A DNA stretch of 64,000 nt from positions 1 through 64,000 of the forward strand of contig SRUQ01000016.1 in NCBI GenBank assembly GCA_004791255.1. The letters run 5' to 3'. The stretch is from a bacterium M00.F.Ca.ET.205.01.1.1 (lineage in GTDB: Bacteria > Pseudomonadota > Alphaproteobacteria > Rhizobiales > Rhizobiaceae). A program made the translations under genes and the position numbers. Positions 35,968 through 45,673 of this stretch are shown here, piece after piece. The first letter of the stretch is position 1; the number at the start of each line of letters is the position of its first letter. The notes under the pieces were generated by a model. It was given only the letters and a program-made list of their open reading frames with translations. It did not search any database and had not been told where the DNA came from.

Positions 35968-37269
35968 GTGACCGCCCCGACCAGACTGCCCTTTTCCCGT
36001 CGCAGCTTTTTGAAGGCTTCCGCCGGTCTCGCCGCGGCGATGGCAGCGTATCGCGCATCATCGGCCTATGCGGAGGAGGTGACGCTCAACATCCTCAACA
36101 GCAACTCGGTGTGGGCCGGGGCTCTGACTGACCAGGTGGCGAAAGCCTATACGGCCGCAAAGATCACAGGGGAATCCAACCCCTATGAGTCCCACTACGA
36201 AAAGATGCTGATCGAACTCTCGCAGGGGTCTGAGACGTTCGACATCATCACCACCGACAGCCTCTGGGTTCGCCAGCCGCAGCGCAATAAGTGGGCGCCG
36301 ACGATGGAGGACATCAAGGCCGCAACCCCAAGTCTTCCCGACATCAACTATGGGAACGTCACTGAAGGATCGCTCCAGTACTCGATCTATCAAGGCAAGC
36401 ACTATGGCCTGCCGCTCGCCATGACAATCCCCGTGTTCATCTATCGCCGGGACTTGTTCGAGAAGGCTGGCATCGACAAGGTGCCTGTCACCTGGGACGA
36501 GTATGTCGCGGCCGCCAAGAAGCTGCACAGTTCGGATGTGGCCGGAAACACGCTCTGTCTGGGAGGGCAGGACGCCCACATGTCCGGCGACTGGATGACC
36601 CGTGTCATGGGCATGACGAAGCTGGCGCCTACGGATGACGGTTGCTTCAACGATGCCAATGAACCCGTCTTCAATTCGGAAGGGCAGGGCGAGCATGCCA
36701 TCGAGCGGCTGAAGGAGGTCTTGCAGTATTGCCCGCAGGGCGTGTCCGGCTTCGACTATCCTGAAGGCCAGTCGGCGATCGGCCAAGGCACGGCAGCCAT
36801 GATCATATCCTGGTCGGACGCGCTCTCCGGAATTGAAAGTGGTCCGCATGCTGGCAAGTTCGGCTACGCCGTGGCGCCCACGGAGAAGTTCCAGCAGTCG
36901 ATGATTGGCGGCTGGACCGTGGTGTTGAACGCCGCGAGCAAGAAGCAGGCCGAAGGCTACAAGTTCCTGGCTTGGCTTGCCGATGGTGGCTACAAATATT
37001 TCTCGGAGGCTGGCGAAACCTCGATTTGCTACAAGCCGGATCTGGAAAATCCCGAGATGATCAAGAAGATCCCCGGGCTCCATGTCTTCGAGGACTTCAA
37101 GACCCGTGGCACGCAGCCGATCGCTATCCCGCCGTATCGCCTCACCAACGCGGTGGAAGTGCAGCGGGCAATCTACGAGGAAGTCCTCGCCGGCGTGACC
37201 GGGCGAAAGACGCCCAAGACAGCCATGGTCGATGCCGTTGATCGAGCGGCTAAGCTCGTCAAGGGCTGA
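35968..37269 (+). CDS. CUT1-type ABC transporter, periplasmic binding protein
   Basis: 433 residues. AGGAGG lies 8 nt before a GTG at 35968, which marks the start; an upstream in-frame ATG would put the operator inside the gene. A twin-arginine-like signal ([19 protein letters not shown]) is cleaved near SAYA-EEV. The mature protein is SBP family 1 ([36 protein letters not shown]). It is the receptor of the transporter encoded downstream. The ligand is unknown, probably a sugar or polyol derivative. Confidence 0.9.
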   Translation: MTAPTRLPFSRRSFLKASAGLAAAMAAYRASSAYAEEVTLNILNSNSVWAGALTDQVAKAYTAAKITGESNPYESHYEKMLIELSQGSETFDIITTDSLWVRQPQRNKWAPTMEDIKAATPSLPDINYGNVTEGSLQYSIYQGKHYGLPLAMTIPVFIYRRDLFEKAGIDKVPVTWDEYVAAAKKLHSSDVAGNTLCLGGQDAHMSGDWMTRVMGMTKLAPTDDGCFNDANEPVFNSEGQGEHAIERLKEVLQYCPQGVSGFDYPEGQSAIGQGTAAMIISWSDALSGIESGPHAGKFGYAVAPTEKFQQSMIGGWTVVLNAASKKQAEGYKFLAWLADGGYKYFSEAGETSICYKPDLENPEMIKKIPGLHVFEDFKTRGTQPIAIPPYRLTNAVEVQRAIYEEVLAGVTGRKTPKTAMVDAVDRAAKLVKG

Positions 37270-37364
37270 AGTCGCAGCACCGGTGCGTCGGGATATCCCG
37301 ACGTTCGTTGAACAGGAAAGCGCCGCGGGCGGATGCCCGCGTGCGCCCTGGAGACCAAGGAAAC

Positions 37365-38303
37365 ATGACAGCCAGCTTAGAGAGTTTGCCAATCGCAAGC
37401 GACCGCGCTCAGCGCGCCGGGGAGCGCTACACGGGCATGGTCCTGCTTGCGCCGACCATGATCATCATGACTGTCGTCGGCCTGTTTCCGCTCCTCCACT
37501 CCCTCTACATGAGCATCACTGGCTACAGGCCGGCGGATCCTGACAAGTTTCAGGGATTTGTCGGTCTCGGCAACTATGCGGATGCGCTCACCGACGCCCA
37601 GTTCCTGCATTCAATCCTGCTGACGTTGCTGTTCACGGTGCTCTCGGTCGGACTGTCCCTCACCTTGGCGATTCTGCTGGCCCTGCTCTTCAACCTCAGG
37701 CTCAGGGGTTTCACCGTTCTAAGGACCATCATCATCGTGCCGATGCTGATCACGCCGATCGCGGTCGGCATCACATGGCGCATCATGATGATGCCCGACC
37801 TCGGGGTGCTCAACTACTTGCTCAGCCTCGCAGGTATCCCGCCGCAGCCGTGGGCCGGTGAGAAAATCAGCGCCATGGCTTCCATGGTGCTGGTCGACGT
37901 CTGGCAGTGGACGCCGTTCATGTTCCTCATCATCTTTGCCGGCCTGTCGGCGCTGCCGAAGAGCCCGTTTGAGGCAGCGGCAATTGACGGCGCCTCGCCC
38001 GTTCAGACCTTCTTCATGGTCACGCTTCCGATGCTGAAGCCGGTAATCGTCATCGCCAGTCTGCTGCGGATCGTCGACGCCATCCGAACCTACGATACCG
38101 TCTACATCATCACCCGAGGCGGGCCTGACTTCGCCACCGATCTGCTCAGCATCTATCTGGCGCGCGTCAATTTCCGTTTCTTCAATCTCGGATATGGCGC
38201 GGCACTGTCCTGGCTCACGCTGCTGATAATCCTGGCCGTGGTTCTGATCTTCGTGAAGTACACCGGCTTCATGCGCATGGTGAACGAAAAGGAGGCACGC
38301 TGA
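37365..38303 (+). CDS. CUT1-type ABC transporter permease 1
   Basis: 312 residues. CAAGGAAAC precedes the ATG at 37365. Six membrane segments are apparent, with the EAA loop AAAIDGASPVQTFFMVTLPM near residue 205. It is the MalF-like subunit. Its stop overlaps the next start as TGATG, giving translational coupling. Confidence 0.9.
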   Translation: MTASLESLPIASDRAQRAGERYTGMVLLAPTMIIMTVVGLFPLLHSLYMSITGYRPADPDKFQGFVGLGNYADALTDAQFLHSILLTLLFTVLSVGLSLTLAILLALLFNLRLRGFTVLRTIIIVPMLITPIAVGITWRIMMMPDLGVLNYLLSLAGIPPQPWAGEKISAMASMVLVDVWQWTPFMFLIIFAGLSALPKSPFEAAAIDGASPVQTFFMVTLPMLKPVIVIASLLRIVDAIRTYDTVYIITRGGPDFATDLLSIYLARVNFRFFNLGYGAALSWLTLLIILAVVLIFVKYTGFMRMVNEKEAR

Positions 38304-39145
38304 TGTCGAGTTCGACTGCGCCACGTGGATCCATATTCAGCGGCATCGGCTACTATCTACTGGCCCTGATCGCGACTGCCTTCTTCGCCTTTCCCATCGT
38401 CTGGATGACGCTGTCTTCGCTCAAGTCGGATGTCGACATATCGGCCTATCCGCCGAAATGGATCTTTTCGCCGACACTGGAGAGCTTTCGCAAGCTCTTC
38501 ACCGAACTGAATGCGATGGATGCCTTGATCAACAGCGCCTTCATCGTCTGCCTGGCCACGCTGTTTGCAATGATCGCAGGCACGCTCGCAGCCTACGGAC
38601 TGGCCCGATTTGACGTGAAGAACAAGAACTTCATCGCCTTCGAGGTTTTGTCGATACGCATGCTGCCGCCCATGGTGAGCGTCATCCCGCTGTTCATCAT
38701 CGCCAAGCAACTCGGTATCTTCGACACGCCCTGGCTGTTGATCGCCGTCTATACGCTGAATGGTTTGCCATTCGTGGTCTGGGTCATGCGCGTCTTCATC
38801 CAGGAGATTCCGCAGTCGATCGAAGAGGCCGCGCTGATCGACGGTTGCAGCCGCTTCGAGTGCTTCTGGCGCGTAACCTTGCCGCTGCTTTTGCCGGGCC
38901 TCGCGGCGACCATGGTGATCATCTTCATGTTCGCCTGGAACGAATTCCTGCTCGCCAGCATCCTGACCTCTTCGGAGGCGCGCACCTTGCCTGTGATCGC
39001 GGCCAGCTCGATCAAGGCCAAGGCCATATCGTGGGGACTGGGATCGGCTGCGGGCGTGCTGATGTCGTTGCCGGTCGTTGTGCTCGTGCTGTTGATGCAA
39101 AAATATCTGGTCAGGGGTTTGACCCTCGGCGCCGTGAAGGGATGA
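38303..39145 (+). CDS. CUT1-type ABC transporter permease 2
   Basis: 280 residues. AAGGAGG lies just upstream of the ATG at 38303. It is MalG-like with six membrane segments, the EAA loop AALIDGCSRFECFWRVTLPL near residue 174 and the standard VRGLTLGAVKG ending. It completes the channel with permease 1. Confidence 0.9.
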   Translation: MSSSTAPRGSIFSGIGYYLLALIATAFFAFPIVWMTLSSLKSDVDISAYPPKWIFSPTLESFRKLFTELNAMDALINSAFIVCLATLFAMIAGTLAAYGLARFDVKNKNFIAFEVLSIRMLPPMVSVIPLFIIAKQLGIFDTPWLLIAVYTLNGLPFVVWVMRVFIQEIPQSIEEAALIDGCSRFECFWRVTLPLLLPGLAATMVIIFMFAWNEFLLASILTSSEARTLPVIAASSIKAKAISWGLGSAAGVLMSLPVVVLVLLMQKYLVRGLTLGAVKG

Positions 39146-39155
39146 GGAAGAGATA

Positions 39156-40223
39156 ATGGGTATCGAAGTCAAATCCGTATACAAGCGCTTTGGCGCCTTT
39201 ACCGCCGTCAACGGCGTCTCGGTCGACATCAAGGACGGTGAGTTCTTCGTCATGCTTGGCCCCTCCGGCTGGGGCAAGACCACGACCTTGCGGATGATCG
39301 CCGGACTGGAGCTCCCCAGCGACGGCCAGATAAAGATCAATGGCCGTGACGTCACCTATGAGGAACCTCGCCATCGCGATATCGCGATGGCGTTCCAGGA
39401 CTACGGGCTTTATCCGCACCTGTCGGTATTCCAAAACATCGAGTTCCCGCTGAAGGTGCGCAAGATTGCCGAGGGCGAGCGTAAAAAGAAGGTGCAGGCG
39501 ACCGCGGAGAAACTAGGAATTGCCGAGTATCTGGACCGCAAACCGGGGCAGATTTCCGGCGGGCAGAGGCAGCGCGTCTCGCTGGCTCGGGCCTTGGTTC
39601 GCAACCCCCGTGTCTTCCTGATGGACGAGCCGCTCTCGAATCTCGATGCGAAGCTGCGTGCCACAATGCGCACCGAGATCAAGAAATTGGTGACGAGCCT
39701 CGGCATCACGACCGTCTACGTGACACACGATCAGATCGAGGCCATGTCGATGGCTGACAGGATCGCCGTCATGCGCCGCGGCGACATGGTGCAGGTCGCA
39801 ACCCCGCTCGAAATCTATGACAGGCCGAGGACCGAATTCGTCGCCGACTTCATCGGGTCGCCTCCCATGAACCTGTTTCCTGCCCACTTTGACGGCAAGA
39901 AGGGAATCGCCGCTTCCGTGCAGCCATTTGCCGACAGTCTGTCGGGCGAGGTCGCCGACAGGGCAAGCAGCTTTGCCGACGCCCAGGGACAGTTCTATGT
40001 CGGCGTACGACCCGAGCACCTCATGATCGTCCGCGATGGCGTTGAAGGCGCAGCCTCGGCAAATGTCGACTTCGTGGAGCCCCTGGGACAGACAACCAAT
40101 GTCTACGTCGATTGCGATGGTCACAAATTCATCGTCGTGACAGATCGCACTGAAGCCAAGATCGGCGACGTTGTCGGTGTAGCCGTAACGCCCGGCAAGA
40201 GCCGGCTCGTCGCGCGCAACTGA
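39156..40223 (+). CDS. CUT1-type ABC transporter ATPase
   Basis: 355 residues. Walker A reads GPSGWGKTT, with Trp where Cys is usual in this family. The rest is standard: Q-loop MAFQDYGLYPHLSV, signature ISGGQRQRVS, Walker B VFLMDEPLSNLD and switch His VYVTHDQIEAM, then a TOBE-type domain (VGVRPEHLMI). It powers the transporter encoded upstream. Confidence 0.92.
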   Translation: MGIEVKSVYKRFGAFTAVNGVSVDIKDGEFFVMLGPSGWGKTTTLRMIAGLELPSDGQIKINGRDVTYEEPRHRDIAMAFQDYGLYPHLSVFQNIEFPLKVRKIAEGERKKKVQATAEKLGIAEYLDRKPGQISGGQRQRVSLARALVRNPRVFLMDEPLSNLDAKLRATMRTEIKKLVTSLGITTVYVTHDQIEAMSMADRIAVMRRGDMVQVATPLEIYDRPRTEFVADFIGSPPMNLFPAHFDGKKGIAASVQPFADSLSGEVADRASSFADAQGQFYVGVRPEHLMIVRDGVEGAASANVDFVEPLGQTTNVYVDCDGHKFIVVTDRTEAKIGDVVGVAVTPGKSRLVARN

Positions 40224-40239
40224 CCGGGGACGTGAACTG

Positions 40240-41727
40240 ATGAACGTGCGCGAATACGAGAACTGGATCGATGGCGCCTGGGCGACCACCGCTCGCAAGG
40301 TGGAACGCAAGTCACCGGCCCATGGCGAACTGCTGGCGCGATTCGCGCAAAGCGACGAGAACGCCGTCAACGCTGCGATCGAAGCTGCCCGAAAGGCCTT
40401 CGATAGCCGATCCGTGTGGTCAGCCATTCCCGGCGCCGACAGGGCAAAGGCTCTCGGGCGCTGGGTGGATTTGCTGACCCGTGAGATCGACAGGCTTGCC
40501 TTGATTGAGGCCGAAGAGGTTGGCAAGCCGATCCGCTTCGCCAAAGCCGAAGTCGAATGGTCGATTGAGCTTGCGCGCTACGCTGCAGCGCTCGCCTGGC
40601 AAATCCCCGGAGATCTGGTCTCCAATATAGGGGACGCAAATCTAGGCCTTGTGACCCGTGAGCCGCGCGGCGTGATCGGAATGATAACGCCATGGAATTT
40701 CCCCCTCGTTACGCTGTTCCAGAAGCTGCCTTTCGCGCTCGCTGCCGGCTGTACGGTTGTGATCAAGCCATCCGAGCTGACCTCAGGTTCGACGCTTGAA
40801 GTTGCCAAGCTGGCAAAGGAAGCGGGCATTCCCGACGGTGTTATCAACGTGGTCACCGGCTCCGGCCGTACCGTCGGCGAGATGCTGACTGGGCATCGAA
40901 AGGTCGACATGATCTCATTTACCGGCTCGACCGCGGTCGGAATCAGGATCGCACAGCGCGCTGCCGAGCAAGTCAAACGCGTTGGCCTCGAGCTGGGCGG
41001 CAAGGCGGCAAATATCGTCTTTGCCGATGCAGATATCGACGCCGCGCTGGACGGCATCCTGATTGGTTATGTCCTCAACCAAGGCGAGGAATGCGTTCAA
41101 GGCACCAGGCTGCTGGTCGAGGACAGCGTCGCGGACAGCTTCCTGGAAAAGCTGGTCGAGCGCTCGAAGAAGATCCGCCTCGGCCTGCCGACGGATGAAA
41201 AGGCGGATGTCGGAGCGCTGATCCATGAAAAGCACATGGAACAGGTGCTATCCTACATCCAGAGCGGGATAGATGAGGGCGCTACACTTTTGCTCGGCGG
41301 CAACCGGGTCACGGATAACGGCCTGGGCAGGGGCTTTTATGTTGCCCCCACGATCTTTTCCGATGTCACCCCGGATATGACGATCTTCCGTGAAGAGATT
41401 TTCGGGCCGGTTCTGGCTGTCACCCGTTTCACCAGCGTGGACCAGGCAATCGCCCTTGCCAACGACACGAACTACGGCCTGGGCAATGGTGTCTGGACGA
41501 AGGATATAGACAAGGCAATTCAGGTTTCTCGCGAACTCCGTAGCGGGACGGTTTACGTCAACACCTTTCTCGAGACCGCCGTTCAACTGCCGTTCGGAGG
41601 GTTCAAGGAGAGCGGGATCGGCCGTGAAAACGGGCTGGACGGATTGCTCGAGTTCACCGAGGTGAAGTCGACCTTCATAAAGCTGGGCCGACGTCAGCAC
41701 GCCTTGCCGCACACCGTGGCGAACTGA
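40240..41727 (+). CDS. NAD(P)-dependent aldehyde dehydrogenase
   Basis: 495 residues, ALDH superfamily. Cofactor region TPWNFPLVTLFQKLPFALAA near 149; SFTGSTAVG near 226; catalytic Glu in LELGGKAANIVF; catalytic nucleophile C285 in NQGEECVQGTR. The second Cys often seen before it is replaced by Glu, which is common. Length is standard. It is encoded 16 bp after the ATPase and 20 bp before a GMC oxidoreductase, so the pair likely oxidises an alcohol to an acid through the aldehyde. Confidence 0.88.
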   Translation: MNVREYENWIDGAWATTARKVERKSPAHGELLARFAQSDENAVNAAIEAARKAFDSRSVWSAIPGADRAKALGRWVDLLTREIDRLALIEAEEVGKPIRFAKAEVEWSIELARYAAALAWQIPGDLVSNIGDANLGLVTREPRGVIGMITPWNFPLVTLFQKLPFALAAGCTVVIKPSELTSGSTLEVAKLAKEAGIPDGVINVVTGSGRTVGEMLTGHRKVDMISFTGSTAVGIRIAQRAAEQVKRVGLELGGKAANIVFADADIDAALDGILIGYVLNQGEECVQGTRLLVEDSVADSFLEKLVERSKKIRLGLPTDEKADVGALIHEKHMEQVLSYIQSGIDEGATLLLGGNRVTDNGLGRGFYVAPTIFSDVTPDMTIFREEIFGPVLAVTRFTSVDQAIALANDTNYGLGNGVWTKDIDKAIQVSRELRSGTVYVNTFLETAVQLPFGGFKESGIGRENGLDGLLEFTEVKSTFIKLGRRQHALPHTVAN

Positions 41728-41747
41728 GAGTAAGGAGTGATCTTCAA

Positions 41748-43382
41748 GTGGTAGACAAGAAGACGTTCGATTACATCGTCATCGGCTCCGGCTCGGCAGG
41801 TTCGGTAATCGCTTCCCGGCTCGCCGAAGACCCTTCCACGTCCGTTCTTCTCCTGGAAGCAGGGCCGTCCGATCAGCACGTATATATCCGCATGCCGGCC
41901 GCCCTCGGCTTTCCGTTGATGAACGACCGTTTCAACTGGTTTTACAACTCCGAGCCGGAGCCGCACCTGCGGGGGCGGACCATTCACGAGGCGAGGGGCC
42001 GAGTCCTGGGCGGCTCGTCCTCCATCAATGGCATGAACTGGGTCCGCGGCAATCCATGGGACTACGACAACTGGGCAGCAAAAGGCTCCAGCGGATGGTC
42101 GTATGCTGAATGCCTGCCCTACTTCAAGAAAGCCGAGACTTTCGACAAAGGGGAAAACGCTTATCGCGGCGGTTCGGGACCGATGCAAATCGAAACCTGC
42201 AAAGCGGAGAATCCGCTCTACAACGCCTACCTGAAAGCCGGGGTCGAGAGCGGCCTGAAGCAGGTGGCCGACCACAACGCCTACCAGCAGGAAGGCGTTC
42301 ACATCACGCAGCGAAATGTTCACAAAGGCATCCGCTGGAGCACCTCGCAGGGCTACATCCATGCGCAGCCCCGCAAGCCCAACCTCACCGTAATGACCGG
42401 CGCCAGGGTCACCGCGATCGAGACCAGCAACAAGCGCGTCGTCCGGGTGGCGGTCACCACCAAATCGGGCGTCCAGCAGTTCGAGCCGGAGCGCGAGACC
42501 ATTTTGTGCGGCGGCGCCTTGAACTCGCCCCAGCTTCTCCTCCTTTCCGGCATCGGCCCGGCCGACGATCTCAAGAAGGCCGGTATCGCGTTGAAGCACC
42601 ATTTGCCGGGCGTCGGCCGGGGGCTGAAGGATCACGTCGCGGCGCCCGTGATGTATCGCGCGACCAAGGACGTATCATCGGCCAGGGAATTGACGACCTT
42701 TGGCAAAGCGAAGCTTGGCCTGCAGTGGCTCCTCTTCAAGAAGGGGCTCGGCGCGACCAATTTCTTCGAGGTGGGCACTTTCATGCGCACGCGTGAAGAA
42801 GAGACCATTCCGAATGTTCAGTTCGAGTTCGTTCCGATGCTGGGTGAATTCCAGCACGGAAATGTCAAGCTCGAGAACGGCTTTCAGTATTTCCTCAGCT
42901 TGATGAGACCGAAAAGCGAGGGACGTGTCTGGGTCGATACGCCCAATCCGGCGGCTGCGCCAAAATTCGTTTTCAACTATCTGCAGCATCCCGACGACAT
43001 GGTGCAGGCTGTCCAGGCCGTGAAGGCAATTCGCAACGTGGTCCGTCAGCAGGCATGGGACGAATTTCGCGGCGTGGAGGAAACGCCCGGACCTTCAATC
43101 GCCACCGACGACGATATTGCCAATTGGTTGCGCGGCGTTGCCGGCACCAACTATCACCCGTGCTGCACCTGCAGAATGGGCGAGGGCGACGACGCCGTCG
43201 TCGACAAGGATGCAAAGGTCCACGGCATCGAGGGGCTCAGAGTTGTCGACGCCTCGATCATGCCCGAGATCGTCAGCGGCAATCTCAATGCGCCGGTTAT
43301 CATGATGGCGGAGAAGGTGGCTGATGCAATTCGCGGCAGAGCGCCTTTGCCCGCGGATTCACAACCCTACCATACGGCGTAA
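41748..43382 (+). CDS. GMC family FAD-dependent oxidoreductase (choline-dehydrogenase-like)
   Basis: 544 residues from a GTG at 41748 with TAAGGAG upstream. YIVIGSGSAGSVIASRLAED is the FAD fold, GRVLGGSSSINGMNWVRG signature 1, LCGGALNSPQLLLLSGIGP signature 2, and YHPCCTCRMG plus SGNLNAPVIMM the C-terminal active site. It probably oxidises a primary alcohol, and the preceding aldehyde dehydrogenase would finish the step. It ends the transporter operon. Confidence 0.88.
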   Translation: MVDKKTFDYIVIGSGSAGSVIASRLAEDPSTSVLLLEAGPSDQHVYIRMPAALGFPLMNDRFNWFYNSEPEPHLRGRTIHEARGRVLGGSSSINGMNWVRGNPWDYDNWAAKGSSGWSYAECLPYFKKAETFDKGENAYRGGSGPMQIETCKAENPLYNAYLKAGVESGLKQVADHNAYQQEGVHITQRNVHKGIRWSTSQGYIHAQPRKPNLTVMTGARVTAIETSNKRVVRVAVTTKSGVQQFEPERETILCGGALNSPQLLLLSGIGPADDLKKAGIALKHHLPGVGRGLKDHVAAPVMYRATKDVSSARELTTFGKAKLGLQWLLFKKGLGATNFFEVGTFMRTREEETIPNVQFEFVPMLGEFQHGNVKLENGFQYFLSLMRPKSEGRVWVDTPNPAAAPKFVFNYLQHPDDMVQAVQAVKAIRNVVRQQAWDEFRGVEETPGPSIATDDDIANWLRGVAGTNYHPCCTCRMGEGDDAVVDKDAKVHGIEGLRVVDASIMPEIVSGNLNAPVIMMAEKVADAIRGRAPLPADSQPYHTA

Positions 43383-43422
43383 GGGCAAGCTTCGATGTGT
43401 CGCGGATGCTTGATCTCTGTCG

Positions 43423-43436
43423 TGAAAACGATTACA
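43423..43436. promoter_or_regulatory. LacI-type operator 3, before the DapA-racemase operon
   Basis: TGAAAACGATTACA matches operator 2 in 13 of 14 positions. It lies 167 bp before the start at 43603, in the only sizeable gap between the two plus-strand operons, and suggests that both are controlled by the same LacI regulator. Confidence 0.68.
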
Positions 43437-43602
43437 GAAGTAAAAGCTTCCTTTGTGAGAAGATGACGCTACCTCACAGGCAGCAATGAAAGCATGTATT
43501 TCGAGGTGTTATTTGGCGGACGCAGTCAAACCAAGGCAAGTTGGCTGCGCGTCCGCGAGGTAGTTTAGTAAATCCATCCAGTCTCGCAAAAGGAGTATAG
43601 AC

Positions 43603-44475
43603 GTGAGCGAACTCAAAGGTATCTGCGTGCCGATCTGCACGCCACTCAAGGACAACGGCGCCGCGATCGACGAAGGCGCGCTGGGCGCGAACATCGATTC
43701 GCTGATCGATGCCGGCATTCACATCATCGCCGTGAACGGCGGCACCGGAGAATTTCCGTTTCTCACAGAGGCTGAGAAGCGTCGCATCGCCGAGATCGCC
43801 GGCAAGCGCATCAACGGCCGCGCCAAGCTGATCGTCCAGACATCGGCCTTGCGCACTGAAGACGCCATCGAAAATTCGAAGCATGCTCGCGACGCCGGCG
43901 CCGACACATTGCTCATCCTGCCGCCCTTCTTCGAGGGGCCGGGCGAGCCAGGTGTTCGCTACCACTACGAGCAGATATCCAGCTCCGTGAACACCCCGAT
44001 CATGGTCTACAATATTCCTCAGTACACCGGTTTCGACATCACGCCTGACGTCTACAAACGCTTCAGCGAGATCGACACCATCAAGTACATCAAGGACAGC
44101 ACGTCCAATATGATGCGCATCGACCAGCTGTCGGCGCAGGGTGCGAAGGTGTTCAATGGCTGCGACTATCTGAATTTCTACAGCCTGCTGAGCGGCGCGC
44201 CGGGTGTTTTCACTGGCTCCGGCAACGCTGTTCCGCAGCAGCTCGTGCGGCTCTACGATCTGGTGCAGAGCAAGAACCTGGCCGAAGCGACCGCCCTGTG
44301 GCTCAAGCTGCGGCCCCTGTCGCTGCTGCTCTGGACCGCCCCGTTCAATCCAGTCGCCAAGGCCGCAAGCACCAAGACGGGTCGCCCTGTCGGCGAGTGC
44401 CGCCTCCCGGTTCTCCCCTTGACCGCTGAGGAGGTTAAACTGGTTGACAAGGCGCTTGCAGCGGCAGCTGCCTGA
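43603..44475 (+). CDS. DapA/NanA family lyase (possible hydroxyproline-pathway deaminase)
   Basis: 290 residues from a GTG with AAAGGAG upstream. NGGTGEFPFLT is the family pocket, Y136 lies in VYNIPQYTG and K164 (in KYIKDST) is the Schiff-base lysine, all intact. In hydroxyproline catabolism a DapA-family enzyme deaminates pyrroline-4-hydroxy-2-carboxylate to ketoglutarate semialdehyde, and the next genes here (proline-racemase family, aldehyde dehydrogenase) fit that scheme. Other DapA-type reactions on keto-sugar acids are equally possible. Confidence 0.87.
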   Translation: MSELKGICVPICTPLKDNGAAIDEGALGANIDSLIDAGIHIIAVNGGTGEFPFLTEAEKRRIAEIAGKRINGRAKLIVQTSALRTEDAIENSKHARDAGADTLLILPPFFEGPGEPGVRYHYEQISSSVNTPIMVYNIPQYTGFDITPDVYKRFSEIDTIKYIKDSTSNMMRIDQLSAQGAKVFNGCDYLNFYSLLSGAPGVFTGSGNAVPQQLVRLYDLVQSKNLAEATALWLKLRPLSLLLWTAPFNPVAKAASTKTGRPVGECRLPVLPLTAEEVKLVDKALAAAAA

Positions 44476-44488
44476 CGCGATCCGGTCG

Positions 44489-44514
44489 TCCCCGGGGCTT
44501 CGTTGCCCCGGGGA
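44489..44514. other. Strong intercistronic hairpin
   Basis: A 10-bp perfect stem TCCCCGGGGC / GCCCCGGGGA with a 6-nt loop lies between the lyase and racemase-family genes. No T-run follows, so it is more likely an mRNA-stability or partial-termination element than a full terminator. Confidence 0.7.
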
Positions 44515-44607
44515 TTCGGCTGTTGCAACTGGTCCTGGACATTCGCTTCTCCTTGTCCAGCATCGGCTTGCACGATTTCAGGGCCGGCCCGGCAGAAAGG
44601 ATTGAGA

Positions 44608-45639
44608 ATGAGATTGTCGCGGATGATCAACGTTGTGGGCGCCCACGCCGAGGGCGAGCCGAACGACGTCATTACAGGCGGTGTCATCGATGTTCCTGGC
44701 AAGACCATGTTCGAGAAGGCACGATGGCTGGAGACCAAAGGCGACGACCTTCGAGCCTTTCTCCTGCATGAGCCCCGCGGCAAGGTCACGCTCTGCACCA
44801 ACCTTGTGCTGCCCTCGTCTCACCCTGACGCCCAGATGGGTTTCGTCATCATAGAACCGGCCTCCTATCCGCCGATGTCGGGCACGAACACGATATGCAC
44901 GGTGACCGTACTCCTGGAGACCGGAATCATCCCGATGCAGGAGCCCGTCACCAGGCTGACGCTCGAGGCGCCGGCCGGCCTCATTGAGGTCGAAGCACGG
45001 TGCCGGGACGGAAAGTGCGAAAGCGTCAAGTTCAGGAATCAGCCGTCTTTTGTCATGCACCGGGACCGGATGATCGAGGTCGAAGGCATAGGCTCGCTCC
45101 GCGTCGACGTTTCCTACGGTGGAATGATCTATGTGATCGTCGATGCCGGGGACTGCGACTTCGCGATCGTGCCTTCCGAAGCACGCGATCTCTCCGACGT
45201 CGGCGAGAGGATCAAGCTTGCCGCGGCCGAGCAATTGCCGTCGGTCCATCCGGAGAACCCCGAGATCCACACCATCAATCAGACGCTCTTCGCCGGTCCG
45301 CTTACGGTCAGCGACGGGACAAAGACATCGCGTAATGGCGTGATCGTCTCGCCTGGCCGCCTCGATCGCTCGCCATGCGGCACCGGAACCTGCGCGCGAC
45401 TGGCGCTGCTGCACGCGCGTGGTGAAATCGCGCCAGGCGAAAAGTTCGTTCACGAGTCGATCATCGGGACGAAATTCGTCGGCGAAATATTCGAGACGTC
45501 AAAGGTCGGAGGATCGGACGCCGTCTCGGTGGCGATCAGCGGCCGGGCGTGGATCACCGGCTTCCACCAATTCGTGCTCGACCCGAGCGACCCCTTTCCC
45601 ACCGGCTACACGCTTTCCGACACCTGGCCTGGCGCCTGA
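44608..45639 (+). CDS. Proline-racemase family protein with a Ser/Cys active site (3-hydroxyproline dehydratase or 4-hydroxyproline epimerase type)
   Basis: 343 residues. The fold is that of proline racemase, 4-hydroxyproline epimerase and trans-3-hydroxyproline dehydratase. The first catalytic position, Cys in MCGHGT-type racemases, is S91 here (MSGTNTI), while the second is kept as C257 (DRSPCGTGT). True racemases need two cysteines. Loss of one thiol is associated in this family with dehydratases acting on trans-3-hydroxy-L-proline, or with mixed activity. An AAGGATTGAG site precedes the ATG at 44608. An Ldh-family gene of the type that reduces the dehydratase product is at 51267-52295. 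Confidence 0.85.
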   Translation: MRLSRMINVVGAHAEGEPNDVITGGVIDVPGKTMFEKARWLETKGDDLRAFLLHEPRGKVTLCTNLVLPSSHPDAQMGFVIIEPASYPPMSGTNTICTVTVLLETGIIPMQEPVTRLTLEAPAGLIEVEARCRDGKCESVKFRNQPSFVMHRDRMIEVEGIGSLRVDVSYGGMIYVIVDAGDCDFAIVPSEARDLSDVGERIKLAAAEQLPSVHPENPEIHTINQTLFAGPLTVSDGTKTSRNGVIVSPGRLDRSPCGTGTCARLALLHARGEIAPGEKFVHESIIGTKFVGEIFETSKVGGSDAVSVAISGRAWITGFHQFVLDPSDPFPTGYTLSDTWPGA

Positions 45640-45673
45640 TCAATCCATCAATGCTATTTCTTAGGAGTTCAAC

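Noticed and set aside
39156-40223. Trp in the Walker A motif (GPSGWGKTT) as a defect
   Set aside because: The position is not one of the invariant G-x4-GK-T/S residues and all other ATPase motifs are intact, so activity is expected.
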